Notes: generated by a model not told the origin, from the sequence alone. Counted from the first letter of the stretch, positions 9,601 through 15,561 are shown. The stretch: 15,561 bases of DNA from Bacteroidales bacterium UBA4353 (GCA_002394025.1 DGSV01000008.1:1-15561); one strand, 5' to 3'. A program made the numbers and translations.

Positions 9601-11911
9601 GCCACCCATTTACCGTTTCGACTCAACATACACCATCTGCCAGAACGAAAGCTTCACATGGCAGGGACGCACCTATGCCGGCGATAGCACTACGTATCAA
9701 AGCGGAAATATCATCAGAGCGGTCGGAAACTATGCCGACACGGTGCGCTACACAACTCACGAGGGTTGCGACAGCATATTCTATATGCAGTACACCATAC
9801 ATCCCATTTATAACATCTATACAGAACAAAGCAGTTGCGCCAACGAGGATTTCGTATGGATACAAAGCGACATTCACGGCACCTACCGCGATACGCTATG
9901 GACCTCTGATATGCAGGACACGGTACACCTCGACACATATCAGGCTCTCACGCAAGTGCAACAGCTGAAACCGACACAGACCGTCTATCATGAACGTATG
10001 CTCGCCACCATACACGGCTGCGACAGCATGAGCCGCACACTGCTCACCGTGCACCCCTCATACCTCTTCCGCACCGACACCACAGTATGCGCCCGCGAAC
10101 CGGTCAACTACCGAGGCAAGACATTCCGCCTCTCGCGTGACACCATATACAACGAACGCCTCAGCGCGGCAGGAGGCTGCGACAGTATCTACCAACTCCA
10201 CGTGCACGTAAAACCCACGTATATCTACAACATCTATGACAGTATCTGCGACAACCAGACATACTATTTCGCCGAGGGTGGCAATGTCGTTGTCTGGGGG
10301 CCGGGAAATCCCAAGCCGCATATTAATGACCATATCGACCTGCAATATAACACCTCGGAAGGCTGCGACAGTATCTTCCGCTTCTACCTCACTGTGCTGC
10401 CAACTTACACCTTTGCTGACACCACATTCATCTGTAGTAGCGACAGCATAGTACCCGTCAGTGGTCATAACTACGAATTTCCTGACAGCTACTATCCGGT
10501 AGGCACAGCCATCGAACCCTACGACACACTGCTCACCGACTCATATCAAACCATATATGGTTGCGACAGCACATATAGCGTGCTCACCACCGTATGTCCC
10601 GCATACCTGCACACGGATTTTGACACCATCTGCGACAACGGCACACTACATTGGCGAGAGCACCTCTATCACGACCTTAGGGCCGGAAACTACTACTTCG
10701 CCGACACCTTGGTTTCCATGCACGGCTGTGATAGTATCTACGAGCTTAACCTCACAGTATATCCAACATATTTCTACGAACTGCATGAGACCATCTGCGA
10801 CGACGAGTTCTACGATTTCCACGGCAGACAACTCAATGTTCAGAATTTCTACACCGACAGCCTCATCAGCCAACACGGTTGCGACAGTGTCTATCACCTC
10901 TACCTCACCGTGTTGCCCACCACCGAGGAAACTCGTTACGACACCATCTGCGTCAGCGAAACATATTACCTGCCCCATTATGAACTGACAGAACGAGGCT
11001 ACTACCGCGACACTACCATCAACCAATATGGCTGCCGCCACTTCATCAACCTCTACCTTGAAGTCATACCCCCTACCACCATGCAAGCGCATGTTGATAC
11101 CATCTGCGCCAACGAGCGAAACCTCTATATCTACTACAGCTATCAGGGTCATCACCCCATTGAATACTCCGTACTCTTCGACGATTTCGGACACAGCCAA
11201 GGCTTTGAGGACGTAATTCACGCCCCCGTGCTCTTCGGCAACGACAGCATAATAGAAATCCCCGTGCCCCGCGACGACGAGGACCGTACCGTATTCCCCA
11301 GACCCGACATATACCCCATAACGGTATTCCTCCATAACGGAATATGCCGGAGCGACAGCAGCTGTATGGACCACGTCAACGCCCTGCTGCAATACCCGTC
11401 GTGGATCCACGAACAGCACTGGAACGACGCCATAGTGCTCTTCAACGAAAAATACAACGGCGGATACGTCTGGGACGCTTATCAGTGGTACGAAAACGGT
11501 GTGCCGCTCATCGGGCAAACCAAGGAATACCTCTATATGCCGCACTTCCTCACCTTCGGAGCCGAATATACCGTAGAGTTGACACGCGTTGACGACAACA
11601 AGACGTTCTTTACATGCCCCATCATACCCGTCATGATGACCGACACCGTCGTACCCGTGCTGCCGTACTTCTCTGTCGTGCCCACACTGATGGTCAAGGA
11701 AAAACCCGAATTCAACATCCTCAGCACCATATCCGGGCACTACGAGCTAGTTGACGTCAGCAGAGCAACTATCATCAAATCCGGCCGCTTCGAGCCTGAC
11801 GAGCACCATGCCATGTGGGTCGAAATACCAGGCATACAAGCCGGAATATACATCGTAAGGCTTTGGGCTGACAACGGCGAAAGCCGGGTAACAAAAATCA
11901 TAGTCCGATGA
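3632..11911 (+). CDS. Giant secreted repeat protein with IgGFc-binding-like N-terminus and T9SS-type C-terminus
   Basis: This is a probable cell-surface adhesin of 2759 residues. The frame is open from 3476, but that ATG is inside the upstream terminator and before the promoter. The first in-frame start after the promoter that gives a signal peptide is TTG at 3632 (MRHTLRITICFILCIISCVGSLCA, then Q). Domains in order: an N-terminal region (about 40-400) resembling the IgGFc-binding N-terminal family, with TEGTDFYLTF and ITAAQDNTQI; a beta-rich linker (about 400-597); 30 repeats (598-2480), most with a cysteine at each end and the second in GCDS; a module with NGGYVWDAYQWYENG (about 2597-2670) common before sorting domains; and a C-terminal domain (about 2677-2759) with GIYIVRL and ending VTKIIVR, typical of type A T9SS sorting domains although the usual PNP start is absent. 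Its stop overlaps the next gene's ATG. The ligand is unknown. Confidence 0.85.
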   Translation: MRHTLRITICFILCIISCVGSLCAQTIADDTMQWWNTDYNTTEGTDFYLTFMDNYGKHVQDEDLSLSIYATARQNAIVTVTGIFTDPVSHNSTSWSKQFTVHANSIDSIFIPNEVAYLQESNQTTNFEWLNKGIHVTSTAPISLYSHNANVNSYDASLILPVEGLYKEYVIQTYSTDIQSTEFAIVSTSDYNEITVNLRETSGGNITITQLTFTLNRGQTYCYRPINRNISLAGTTICASEPIAVFQGGQHAQIPQNESGPSHIYHQAFSTDYWGKSYFVTRTKGMNADVVRITAAQDNTQILKNGTLVATINRLETYEDMVQWHGNTQAVHYQTSLATTCYLYHSKRGVSFGAPALTPIVPTEQGIKSIILATFHETRVNELGLPANAQDTLNKYYKHYVNIVTPTSAVSGMRLDNNSIASQFTPISGTNYSCAIVDISDATHLLTNNSGEFTSRVYGVYHYTGEDYNYEANISYAYSGGSNCLHSAHMLIDGQRINQKNICRNTPVNLRSVVNYDFTDLNWELENTTLGYTLNRTEDNLPGLLFPDTGRWEVRMIVDRTTPVCQYNIRDIVRATIIVSDTFHIQPSAAKGTYRIICEGDRSDTLVRGKTYQYRADTMRVNKTYNFVDSLKTVADCDSIVHIRVFIAPEYEVNTSATTCSDKLPYTWRPRDKTNNDYTTIINPDNIDHYPYVVNTQQTLQTRHGCDSIVHLRLTIHDVPRDTTNLTLCSTELPYTWHVHGRDSIIKQPGTYSDTIPNAQCYDISVLQLNVNQAYYDSTYVNVCDGNGFSWTQNTAQYQPNANWTDTLINTPGIYRRTLTTAEGCTDVRVLNISFEPSTTTRDTVRITQDQLPYTDWKPKDNEGEHPHTIDIDGWTNTVFSDYRSPIDSLMSITLKNSHGCDSIVQRLLIIYPNYQQDTAAVICEGERVWWEKTWWQGQQTERDADHGADFFGQTQYSDTVITIRHEALGGADSIRTLHLTVNPREFTKYTPAGCEPFTYTFNGVTKTYTAADNGDKVYYDTIRSTTEHGCEKIEVLELTAYKVYHFEEQVTISDKEPFDWHGEHHDHLDFGQYDFYYNKTTIHGCDSTYHIHVTVQQAYNFTTAASICQNEEYTWLKHHNDTLFRDLEPGSYTVYDSLTTHQGQDSVHVLQLTVNPTYELTLPQVKLCQDIASYDWRRADNGQLIRQITLPQGVNYPYQETFTDTLRTIHGCDSVLHLPVIIYPTYDMPVMKVTLCETEMPYMWVLRDGNVTNVIHDKTIALPDNAFTADNNGVLQPWNYQDTYTLKTINGCDSTVHISLTVKPVLRTAVNRTICPEQLPYTIGTTQLVFSQAGTQTETLTSNLYGCDSVVTYHIDVMDKIEQHIDTFVCRADLPYNHPTLNNNLHNLLQSGTFRDTLTAVSGCDSIIILNLDIHEATALDTTIYLCRGDFYHDPNNGNDYYQDITYVETITNAALCDSVITTHIIVGETYETTEDSTFCETDMPITLHFYDSHSREDVVIPRRDLLEQPLDTTITRTLHTNFTLQCDSVVSKHIIIKPITHNRQDLTWCASAGEYHYGENGKTAFETGIYIDTLQTPNHYGCDSVLILNLTLLDSIIVHTSVEVCENQLPYNHPTLTHNFLNLTLGGDYRDTLQSASLCDSLVILHFTVNPVPHTYLTDSTCRGDEYYYPNHNNGIGGYLPADHVGTYTYIDTLRSVHDCDSIITLTFHVYPTYEFYQDIHVCQDTVNTLWQWIDEQGGSHGFYDISQPGEYTYGDSLTTIHGCDSIYGIRLVVDPIYAYHETISMCESDTLRWHGRLYVGSKFYNYGSYDITQYDGVYTYGAGTYQEKKVYRTNHGCHTCNHCDSTYYLQLVIYPTYITPADTTYADICDNETYRFTTLTLDTLCNAAGEWISDNHTDGRYLLTGWDKTINGCDSAVAHVITVHPTYEFYQTIKVCQDTVNTLWEWIDEQGGSHDFYDISQPGDYVYNDHQYSRFGCDSIFGVKLHVPPIYRFDSTYTICQNESFTWQGRTYAGDSTTYQSGNIIRAVGNYADTVRYTTHEGCDSIFYMQYTIHPIYNIYTEQSSCANEDFVWIQSDIHGTYRDTLWTSDMQDTVHLDTYQALTQVQQLKPTQTVYHERMLATIHGCDSMSRTLLTVHPSYLFRTDTTVCAREPVNYRGKTFRLSRDTIYNERLSAAGGCDSIYQLHVHVKPTYIYNIYDSICDNQTYYFAEGGNVVVWGPGNPKPHINDHIDLQYNTSEGCDSIFRFYLTVLPTYTFADTTFICSSDSIVPVSGHNYEFPDSYYPVGTAIEPYDTLLTDSYQTIYGCDSTYSVLTTVCPAYLHTDFDTICDNGTLHWREHLYHDLRAGNYYFADTLVSMHGCDSIYELNLTVYPTYFYELHETICDDEFYDFHGRQLNVQNFYTDSLISQHGCDSVYHLYLTVLPTTEETRYDTICVSETYYLPHYELTERGYYRDTTINQYGCRHFINLYLEVIPPTTMQAHVDTICANERNLYIYYSYQGHHPIEYSVLFDDFGHSQGFEDVIHAPVLFGNDSIIEIPVPRDDEDRTVFPRPDIYPITVFLHNGICRSDSSCMDHVNALLQYPSWIHEQHWNDAIVLFNEKYNGGYVWDAYQWYENGVPLIGQTKEYLYMPHFLTFGAEYTVELTRVDDNKTFFTCPIIPVMMTDTVVPVLPYFSVVPTLMVKEKPEFNILSTISGHYELVDVSRATIIKSGRFEPDEHHAMWVEIPGIQAGIYIVRLWADNGESRVTKIIVR
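8771..8900 (+). repeat. Recently duplicated repeat unit, copy 1
   Basis: This segment of the 19th unit (TYEFYQDIHVCQDTVNTLW onward) is nearly identical, in protein and DNA including third codon positions, to the segment 642 bases downstream. Other units share only the framework, so this pair duplicated or was converted much later. Confidence 0.75.
9413..9542 (+). repeat. Recently duplicated repeat unit, copy 2
   Basis: This is the partner of the segment at 8771-8900, forming the core of the 22nd unit. The offset is exactly 214 codons, or three repeat units. The two copies diverge sharply just after the shared DISQPG segment. Confidence 0.75.
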
Positions 11912-12978
11912 CGCATAACAGCCGACGACATATTATCCTTTACCTCCTGCTGCTGCTCGCCGTCAGCGCCGCGGCTCAGGTGCGCAGCAGACTCATACCC
12001 GAAGCCCTGCCACAATTCTTCGGCTCGGGCGGCTCCAACTACTCCCGACGCGACCCGGGGACACCTTCCTACGACCGCAACGGACTGCGTATCAACCACT
12101 ATAACGGGCAGCACCACCTCTTCGGCTTCTGGCTTGAAGCGGCATATAATACCTACCTCACCACGCAGCCCAACTTCTCGCCAAAGCCGGGAGGCATGGC
12201 TTTCGGAGGCGGCATAACATACGAATATCAAAATAACCACTTCCTTGTGCAAACGGGAGCCGGACTGCGCTACCAACAAACGGCAAACCGCATCGCCGAT
12301 ACTGACTTCTACGACAATACCGTGACAGACGCATGGGGATACCCCTATTCCCTGCACTACGAGTTCTACGACCGTGTGGACTCAACATACAACTTCTCGC
12401 TCAACGTGCCACTACTTTTCGGTGCGCGGTTTCAGGGACTATACTTCCTTGCCGGACTCAAGTTCAATATGCACTTCAACGGCGGTACCTTCGTTCGCGC
12501 CACAGGTTCCACAACAGGCACCTACGAACAATACCTCGGACTATTCGAGGAAATGGATAACCACGGACTGAGAAAAGACGTGCCCCTTGAGCGGAAAAGC
12601 GATATGTATATCGACCTCACGCCAAGCATACTCGCATCGCTGGAAATAGGATATGAATGGGGCAAATACGCAAAAGAGGATAACGGATTCGGCTCAAAAC
12701 GCACAGCACTTGACTTCCGGTTCCGACTCGCAGTATTCAGCGACATAACACTGTTTAATATCCAACACGGCAAAACAAAGCCATCACTGCTGGTGCCGGA
12801 AAACTATAAGTGGGACTTCCCCGCATATCAACTCAACCACGCACTTGTGTCACAAGACGCCAAAGGACACACGGCGCACAACATCTTCGCCGGCGTGAAA
12901 CTCACACTTCTGCTGGGCTTCAAAACCAAAGGCAAATGCGTAATATGCTCACGCAAAGACCTCAAACTCGGACTGTAA
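11908..12978 (+). CDS. Outer-membrane beta-barrel protein coupled to the giant surface protein
   Basis: The 356-residue protein has a clear signal peptide (residues 1-23, ending AVSAAA before Q). The rest alternates polar and hydrophobic residues with many aromatics and glycines, as in transmembrane strands: GGGITYEYQNNHFLVQTGAGLRY, FSLNVPLLFGARF, YFLAGLKFNMHFNGG and, near the end, NIFAGVKLTLLLGF. I infer an outer-membrane barrel but cannot name the family; no PorP/SprF signature was recognised. Its ATG overlaps the stop of the giant gene (ATGA, 11908-11911), which implies translational coupling and joint function, for example anchoring or exporting the surface protein. Oddly, the chain does not stop at an aromatic residue after the last strand but adds about 17 residues with a CVIC motif. 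Confidence 0.7.
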   Translation: MTHNSRRHIILYLLLLLAVSAAAQVRSRLIPEALPQFFGSGGSNYSRRDPGTPSYDRNGLRINHYNGQHHLFGFWLEAAYNTYLTTQPNFSPKPGGMAFGGGITYEYQNNHFLVQTGAGLRYQQTANRIADTDFYDNTVTDAWGYPYSLHYEFYDRVDSTYNFSLNVPLLFGARFQGLYFLAGLKFNMHFNGGTFVRATGSTTGTYEQYLGLFEEMDNHGLRKDVPLERKSDMYIDLTPSILASLEIGYEWGKYAKEDNGFGSKRTALDFRFRLAVFSDITLFNIQHGKTKPSLLVPENYKWDFPAYQLNHALVSQDAKGHTAHNIFAGVKLTLLLGFKTKGKCVICSRKDLKLGL

Positions 12979-12989
12979 CAAACCATGCC

Positions 12990-14096
12990 ATGAAACTACA
13001 TATTTTTTGCTTTTTTAGCGTCCTATCAATCAGCATTTTCGCTCAAGACTGGAGTGATGAGGAATTATTCCGTGCCAACACCGCGGCTCATTGTCCCTAC
13101 CTCACTGAACTCGAAAAAGAGGCATTGCTATACGTAAATCTTGCGCGTATGTATCCGCAAAAATACGCCCTTGTGGAACTCAGCGAGATTACAGACCCTG
13201 AAGTACTCAACGCCATGAATAGCGCACAAAGTTGCGAACCGCTATCCATAAGCCACGACGCCATCAATGCTTTACGACAAACAGCAAAAGAATACATGAC
13301 AACAAGCCATGTCAACAAGGATAATCTGAAACAACTCTCGTGGGCTTACTTTTTTGGACCAGCCGACGCTAAATTAGTGATAAATCAACGTTTTGCCAAG
13401 TCTTCCTTTTTCAGAGAGTGCGTCTTTGACCCACGATACAAATCCGCGGCGATAACTGCCACTTTCTCTGATAGCAACTACAACAGCCATTGCTACTTCA
13501 CGGCATTCTCACGAGCATTAGGATATACTTACTCGACAAGCGAAACACCTGTCAAACAAAGCATTGCCATCAGCTCACAATGGGCGCAAGAAGAGATATA
13601 CAATGCCAATACAGCCGCTCAATGTCCCTACTTAACGGAGCAGGAAAAACAGGTAATACTCTACATCAATCTCGCTCGTATGTATCCAAAAAAATTCGCG
13701 CAGGTCGAAGTGGATTACACTGACAACGACTACGTAACATCTTTGATTAACACCCTTTATAGCGCAACACCTGTAGAACCTGTTACGGTAAGCAACAAAA
13801 TGATTATCGCCGCCCGCTGTTGGGCAAAGGAAATGGGCGAGAATGGTCTGGAAGGACATAACAGAATATCATGCAAGAAAATTCATGACGCCGAATGTTG
13901 CGACTACGGCTACGACAGCGGGCGCGACATCGTGATGAGGCTGTTGATAGATGATGGCGTACAATCACTCGGACACCGCAAAATACTCCTCAGGGCGGAC
14001 TATCACGCCGCGGGAGTAGCCATCAATACGCATATTGACCATAAATACTGCGCGGTGATCGACTTCAGCGTCGAACAAGGAGACACATACCGCTAA
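12990..14096 (+). CDS. Secreted protein with two CAP/SCP-like halves, the first degenerate
   Basis: The 368-residue protein starts at ATG 12990 (MKLHIFCFFSVLSISIFAQ signal peptide), 11 bases after the barrel gene; the open frame extends upstream to 12810 but would overlap that gene. Two halves begin with matching blocks: W-x2-EE...NTAAHCPYLTE...NLARMYPQKYA (residues 21-60) and its copy at 198-237. The second half has CAP (YkwD/SCP) features: GH at 289-290, GHRKILL at 328-334, a late GVAINTHIDHKYCAVIDF and several cysteines. The first half lacks both histidines (SH at 106-107 and FRE at 141-143 in the corresponding places), so it is probably not a functional metal-binding site. CAP domains act outside the cytoplasm, with roles ranging from peptidase-like to binding. 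It is probably in the operon of the giant protein and barrel. Confidence 0.75.
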   Translation: MKLHIFCFFSVLSISIFAQDWSDEELFRANTAAHCPYLTELEKEALLYVNLARMYPQKYALVELSEITDPEVLNAMNSAQSCEPLSISHDAINALRQTAKEYMTTSHVNKDNLKQLSWAYFFGPADAKLVINQRFAKSSFFRECVFDPRYKSAAITATFSDSNYNSHCYFTAFSRALGYTYSTSETPVKQSIAISSQWAQEEIYNANTAAQCPYLTEQEKQVILYINLARMYPKKFAQVEVDYTDNDYVTSLINTLYSATPVEPVTVSNKMIIAARCWAKEMGENGLEGHNRISCKKIHDAECCDYGYDSGRDIVMRLLIDDGVQSLGHRKILLRADYHAAGVAINTHIDHKYCAVIDFSVEQGDTYR

Positions 14097-14151
14097 TATT
14101 TTTTTTGGTACGCTATTTGCCGTCACTATGGCAAAACAAGCAATATCAAAC

Positions 14152-14781
14152 ATGAGAAAATCACTGCTAACAATAACGCTACTATTCATAAGCCTCGCCC
14201 TGACAATGGCGCAAAAACCGGCTGCCGTGCTCGACAAGATGTCGCAGAAACTCGCTTCGGGAGCCGTAACGGCTAACTATGTCATATCATCGCAACAATC
14301 TCCCAAAACCGAGATGATTGTGTTCCGTGGCAAAGCCACCATGCTCGGCAATAAGCTGCTGATAGACATGCAGCAAGGCAAAATAGGCTTCGACGGCACA
14401 ACGCAATGGAACTACAGCACTGACGACCAAGAAGTTACACTCACCACACCAACAACCGAAGAGGCTCAACAACTTAACCCTTTCGCGCTGATAGATACAT
14501 ACCGCAAAAATTGTAATATAATCTTTTCCGTTACAGAAAAACTTCAGGACTTTCATGTCATAGAATTCTACCCAAAAGATAAATTCGCCGACCTCAAATG
14601 CCTCACCGTATATATCAACAAGGTCAGTAATGTACCGGCGCGATTGGTGCTCACCACCAACAAAGGCAGTTATATGGAAATCAAATTCAGCGGCGTAAAA
14701 ACGGGCCAGAAAGTTGATGCCAAAATTTTCAACTTCGACAAAACGAAATTCCCCAACGCCGAAATCAACGACCTCAGATAG
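14152..14781 (+). CDS. LolA-like outer-membrane lipoprotein carrier protein
   Basis: This is a probable periplasmic chaperone that ferries lipoproteins to the outer membrane. From ATG 14152 it is 209 residues with signal peptide MRKSLLTITLLFISLALTMA before Q; an in-frame ATG at 14128 would add eight residues and cannot be excluded. The mature part matches the Bacteroidota LolA-like family by pattern: AVLDKMSQKLASGAVTANYVIS, the strand series FRGKATMLGNKLLIDMQQGKIGFDGTTQWNYSTDDQEVTL, NPFALIDTYR, and a late VYINKVSNVPARLVL followed by MEIKFSGV and a short final strand. The length fits the family. It follows the CAP-like gene after 55 bases containing a run of eight T and an imperfect -7-like ctatttgc (14113-14120), so it may have its own promoter. 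A two-part terminator hairpin follows. Whether it serves the neighbouring surface proteins is unknown. Confidence 0.8.
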   Translation: MRKSLLTITLLFISLALTMAQKPAAVLDKMSQKLASGAVTANYVISSQQSPKTEMIVFRGKATMLGNKLLIDMQQGKIGFDGTTQWNYSTDDQEVTLTTPTTEEAQQLNPFALIDTYRKNCNIIFSVTEKLQDFHVIEFYPKDKFADLKCLTVYINKVSNVPARLVLTTNKGSYMEIKFSGVKTGQKVDAKIFNFDKTKFPNAEINDLR

Positions 14782-14856
14782 CATAATCGCACCTGAGATA
14801 CACTATCAGCAAAAAAAAACTTAAAACCATACTATTCCACAATATATACATTATAC

Positions 14857-14921
14857 ATTCCGCATCAATACATGGGCTTATTAGGCAAATCGCAAATAAT
14901 TTGCCTATGTGCGGAATTTTT
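14857..14921 (+). terminator. Two-part hairpin terminator after the LolA-like gene
   Basis: Outer arms attccgca (14857-14864) and tgcggaat (14910-14917) are both perfect. Inside, taggcaaat (14882-14890) pairs with atttgccta (14899-14907) over an eight-base loop. Five T follow at 14917-14921. The unpaired stretch at 14865-14881 on one side makes the structure asymmetric, so a regulatory role is possible, but termination is the simplest reading. Confidence 0.7.
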
Positions 14922-14981
14922 GCTATACTTTGCAATTTTTCTGAATAGCCATTATTGCTACCATTACTGCCTACTAAACAT

Positions 14982-15001
14982 TCTCTCAAAATCTCTCAAA
15001 A
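14982..15001. repeat. Two tandem copies of tctctcaaaa
   Basis: Two exact adjacent ten-base copies lie in the noncoding stretch between the LolA-like terminator and the RNA promoter. Possibly a protein-binding site or chance; no function is assigned. Confidence 0.5.
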
Positions 15002-15052
15002 GAGTTGGTATGGTAATAACAATGATTAGCGAACTATGATTAATATGACATC

Positions 15053-15082
15053 TTGCTGTTTGAAAAAGTTTTATTAAATTTG
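15053..15082 (+). promoter_or_regulatory. Bacteroidota-type promoter of the structured RNA
   Basis: The -33 TTG (15053-15055), a 19-base spacer and -7 TAaaTTTG (15075-15082) have exactly the geometry of the promoter of the giant-protein operon. The predicted start is about 15088. No protein gene follows; a hairpin (cggaa 15089-15093 with ttccg 15099-15103) and the structured region do. Confidence 0.75.
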
Positions 15083-15087
15083 CGGTG

Positions 15088-15361
15088 TCGGAAGACAATT
15101 CCGGCAAAAAGACATAATTATGGCGTTTATTGACGCTGTTTCGCGACTAATCTGAAATTTCGCAAAACTTTCAACAACCAAGGTCGCAACAGTAACATTA
15201 GACGTCCTTCGTGGGTATATTATATCCTGATGCCACATTTTCAAAAGTGGTGGGCGGATATTCTATATCAGAGCGTGGGGCATCAGGTGTTTTCTACCTT
15301 GGTTCGGGCAATGCGAAAGCCTCAGATTAGCGTGAAAACAAATGTGTTTCACGCTTTTTTT
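15088..15361 (+). ncRNA. Candidate structured noncoding RNA, 6S-like
   Basis: A promoter and a strong terminator bracket about 270 bases with no credible ORF. The 3' half folds into one long irregular rod: aggtcgca (15181-15188) with tgcga-aag-cct (15312-15322, three-base bulge); an internal loop; gggta (15213-15217) with tacct (15295-15299); an A/T-rich bubble (15218-15225 against 15288-15294); then cctgatgcc (15226-15234) with ggcatcagg (15279-15287), nine perfect pairs; and an apical gatat/atatc hairpin (15257-15269). A long hairpin with a central bubble is the architecture of 6S RNA, which binds housekeeping RNA polymerase. The Bacteroidales-1 motif is another family to compare. The pairings are seen; the 6S identity is inference and unproven, and the 5' 90 bases are not explained by it. 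Confidence 0.5.
15329..15361 (+). terminator. Intrinsic terminator of the structured RNA
   Basis: The arms agcgtgaaa (15329-15337) and tttcacgct (15347-15355) give nine perfect pairs over a nine-base loop, followed by seven T (15355-15361). Its strength without an upstream protein gene supports a noncoding transcript. Confidence 0.88.
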
Positions 15362-15451
15362 ATGTCTGTACTTGAGAGGGCGAAGTTGAAATGGACTAAT
15401 ATGTGCCAGAAGTGTACTGGTTTGTACTCGAGTTTTTTGAAAACAAAAGTA

Positions 15452-15528
15452 TAATTTTGTGCGGAAAACTATTCTCAGGGTTCCAAGGTTGTGACTGCAT
15501 CCCAATGCTCACTTTTCATGCCGCACAA
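15452..15528 (+). promoter_or_regulatory. -7 box and inverted repeat at the window end
   Basis: A -7 box TAatTTTG (15452-15459) has no TTG at the usual 19-base distance (TTTG occurs 12 and 27 bases upstream). Overlapping and after it, ttgtgcgg (15457-15464) is an exact inverted match to ccgcacaa (15521-15528), enclosing 56 bases. This may be the promoter and leader of a gene or RNA beyond the window. I did not recognise a known riboswitch. Confidence 0.35.
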
Positions 15529-15561
15529 ACGGAGTCAGCCGAAAATCCGTATGACAGAGTA

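Larger units (their letters stand above)
5414..11076 (+). repeat. Array of 30 GCDS protein repeats
   Basis: The array lies inside the giant secreted protein, residues about 598-2480, averaging 63 residues per unit. A typical unit opens with an aromatic-rich strand holding a cysteine (TICDN, VCENQLPY, LCETEMPYMW), continues through a variable middle that often carries G-x-Y-x-DTL, and closes with HGCDSIYxLxLTVxP. I counted 30 units from ICEGD (base 5420) to YGCRHFINLYLEVIP (ending near 11070). The closing element recurs in DNA mostly as ggctgcgacag with synonymous changes. Two cysteines per unit suggest a disulfide-braced rod of beta domains; this is inferred. Similar GCDS repeats are familiar from large Bacteroidota surface proteins. 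Confidence 0.85.
14782..15561. other. 780-base stretch without a protein gene
   Basis: The stretch holds, in order: an AT-rich spacer, the LolA-side terminator hairpin, a ten-base tandem repeat, the promoter, body and terminator of a structured RNA, and a further -7 box with an inverted repeat. The short open frames here have no signal peptide, recognisable motif or plausible start context and cross the RNA structures, so none is called. Confidence 0.75.

Noticed and set aside
5414..11076. CRISPR-like reading of the recurring ggctgcgacag element
   Set aside because: The element recurs in frame at irregular spacing as part of a protein repeat and varies at synonymous sites, unlike exact CRISPR repeats.
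10646..11740. 364-codon open frame on the minus strand inside the giant gene
   Set aside because: It mirrors the repeat coding frame; its low-complexity V/G/E/A-rich product results from codon bias opposite the repeats, and it has no motif or promoter.
12810..12989. Extending the CAP-like protein upstream to 12810
   Set aside because: It would overlap the barrel gene by 169 bases and bury the clear signal peptide starting at 12990.
14099..14120. Terminator between the CAP-like and LolA-like genes
   Set aside because: There is a run of eight T, but the only upstream pairing is five bases with a very long loop, too weak to call.
14774..14989. 71-codon minus-strand frame after the LolA-like gene
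   Set aside because: It spans the terminator hairpin and AT-rich spacer, with no promoter or motif.
15088..15361. tmRNA, RNase P RNA or SRP RNA as the identity of the structured RNA
   Set aside because: I saw no tRNA-like acceptor or T-arm, no RNase P core motif (GAGGAAAGTC) and no SRP Alu or GGAA tetraloop region.
15230..15454. 74-codon plus-strand frame near the window end
   Set aside because: It crosses the structured-RNA stem and its terminator and has no recognisable protein features.

Overview
The window looks like chromosomal DNA of a Bacteroidota bacterium, most likely of the order Bacteroidales. Three observations support this. Promoters follow the phylum's own consensus (TTG, about 19 bases, then TAnnTTTG) and no gene has a Shine-Dalgarno sequence. 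A giant secreted protein ends in a type IX secretion (T9SS) sorting-like domain. Mfd, FabI, the PPC-domain protein and the LolA-like protein all have a Bacteroidota flavour. Genus and habitat cannot be fixed from the sequence.

Layout. (1) Positions 1-2005, minus strand: the N-terminal 668 codons of mfd, cut by the window edge. (2) 2006-2095: a compact divergent promoter region whose two -7 boxes lie in perfect 19-base inverted arms; the mfd side has a hairpin leader and the fabI side looks leaderless. (3) 2096-3375, plus strand: fabI and a PPC/DUF296 gene, probably one operon, followed by two tandem, related terminator hairpins (3407-3515). (4) 3566-14096, plus strand: a strong promoter, then a 2759-residue secreted repeat protein. 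It has an IgGFc-binding-like N-terminal domain, 30 cysteine-containing GCDS repeats and a T9SS-type end. It overlaps an outer-membrane beta-barrel gene by four bases (ATGA), and a secreted protein with two CAP-like halves follows 11 bases later. (5) 14152-14781: a LolA-like periplasmic lipoprotein carrier, then a two-part terminator hairpin. (6) 14922-15561: no credible protein gene. Instead there is a complete transcription unit for a structured RNA (promoter at 15053, 6S-like folding, terminator at 15329), then a second -7 box and an inverted repeat running toward the window end.

The most interesting block is region 4. The giant repeat protein and its translationally coupled barrel look like a dedicated surface pair, analogous in logic, though not clearly in family, to the SprB/SprF adhesin-barrel pairs of gliding Bacteroidota. 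The CAP-like protein may be a third partner. Within the repeats, cysteine losses occur in matched neighbouring units, and one unit has gained a C-x2-C-x2-C cluster. The structured RNA in region 6 is the other candidate for something not routinely annotated. All functions are inferred from sequence reading; no database search was run.
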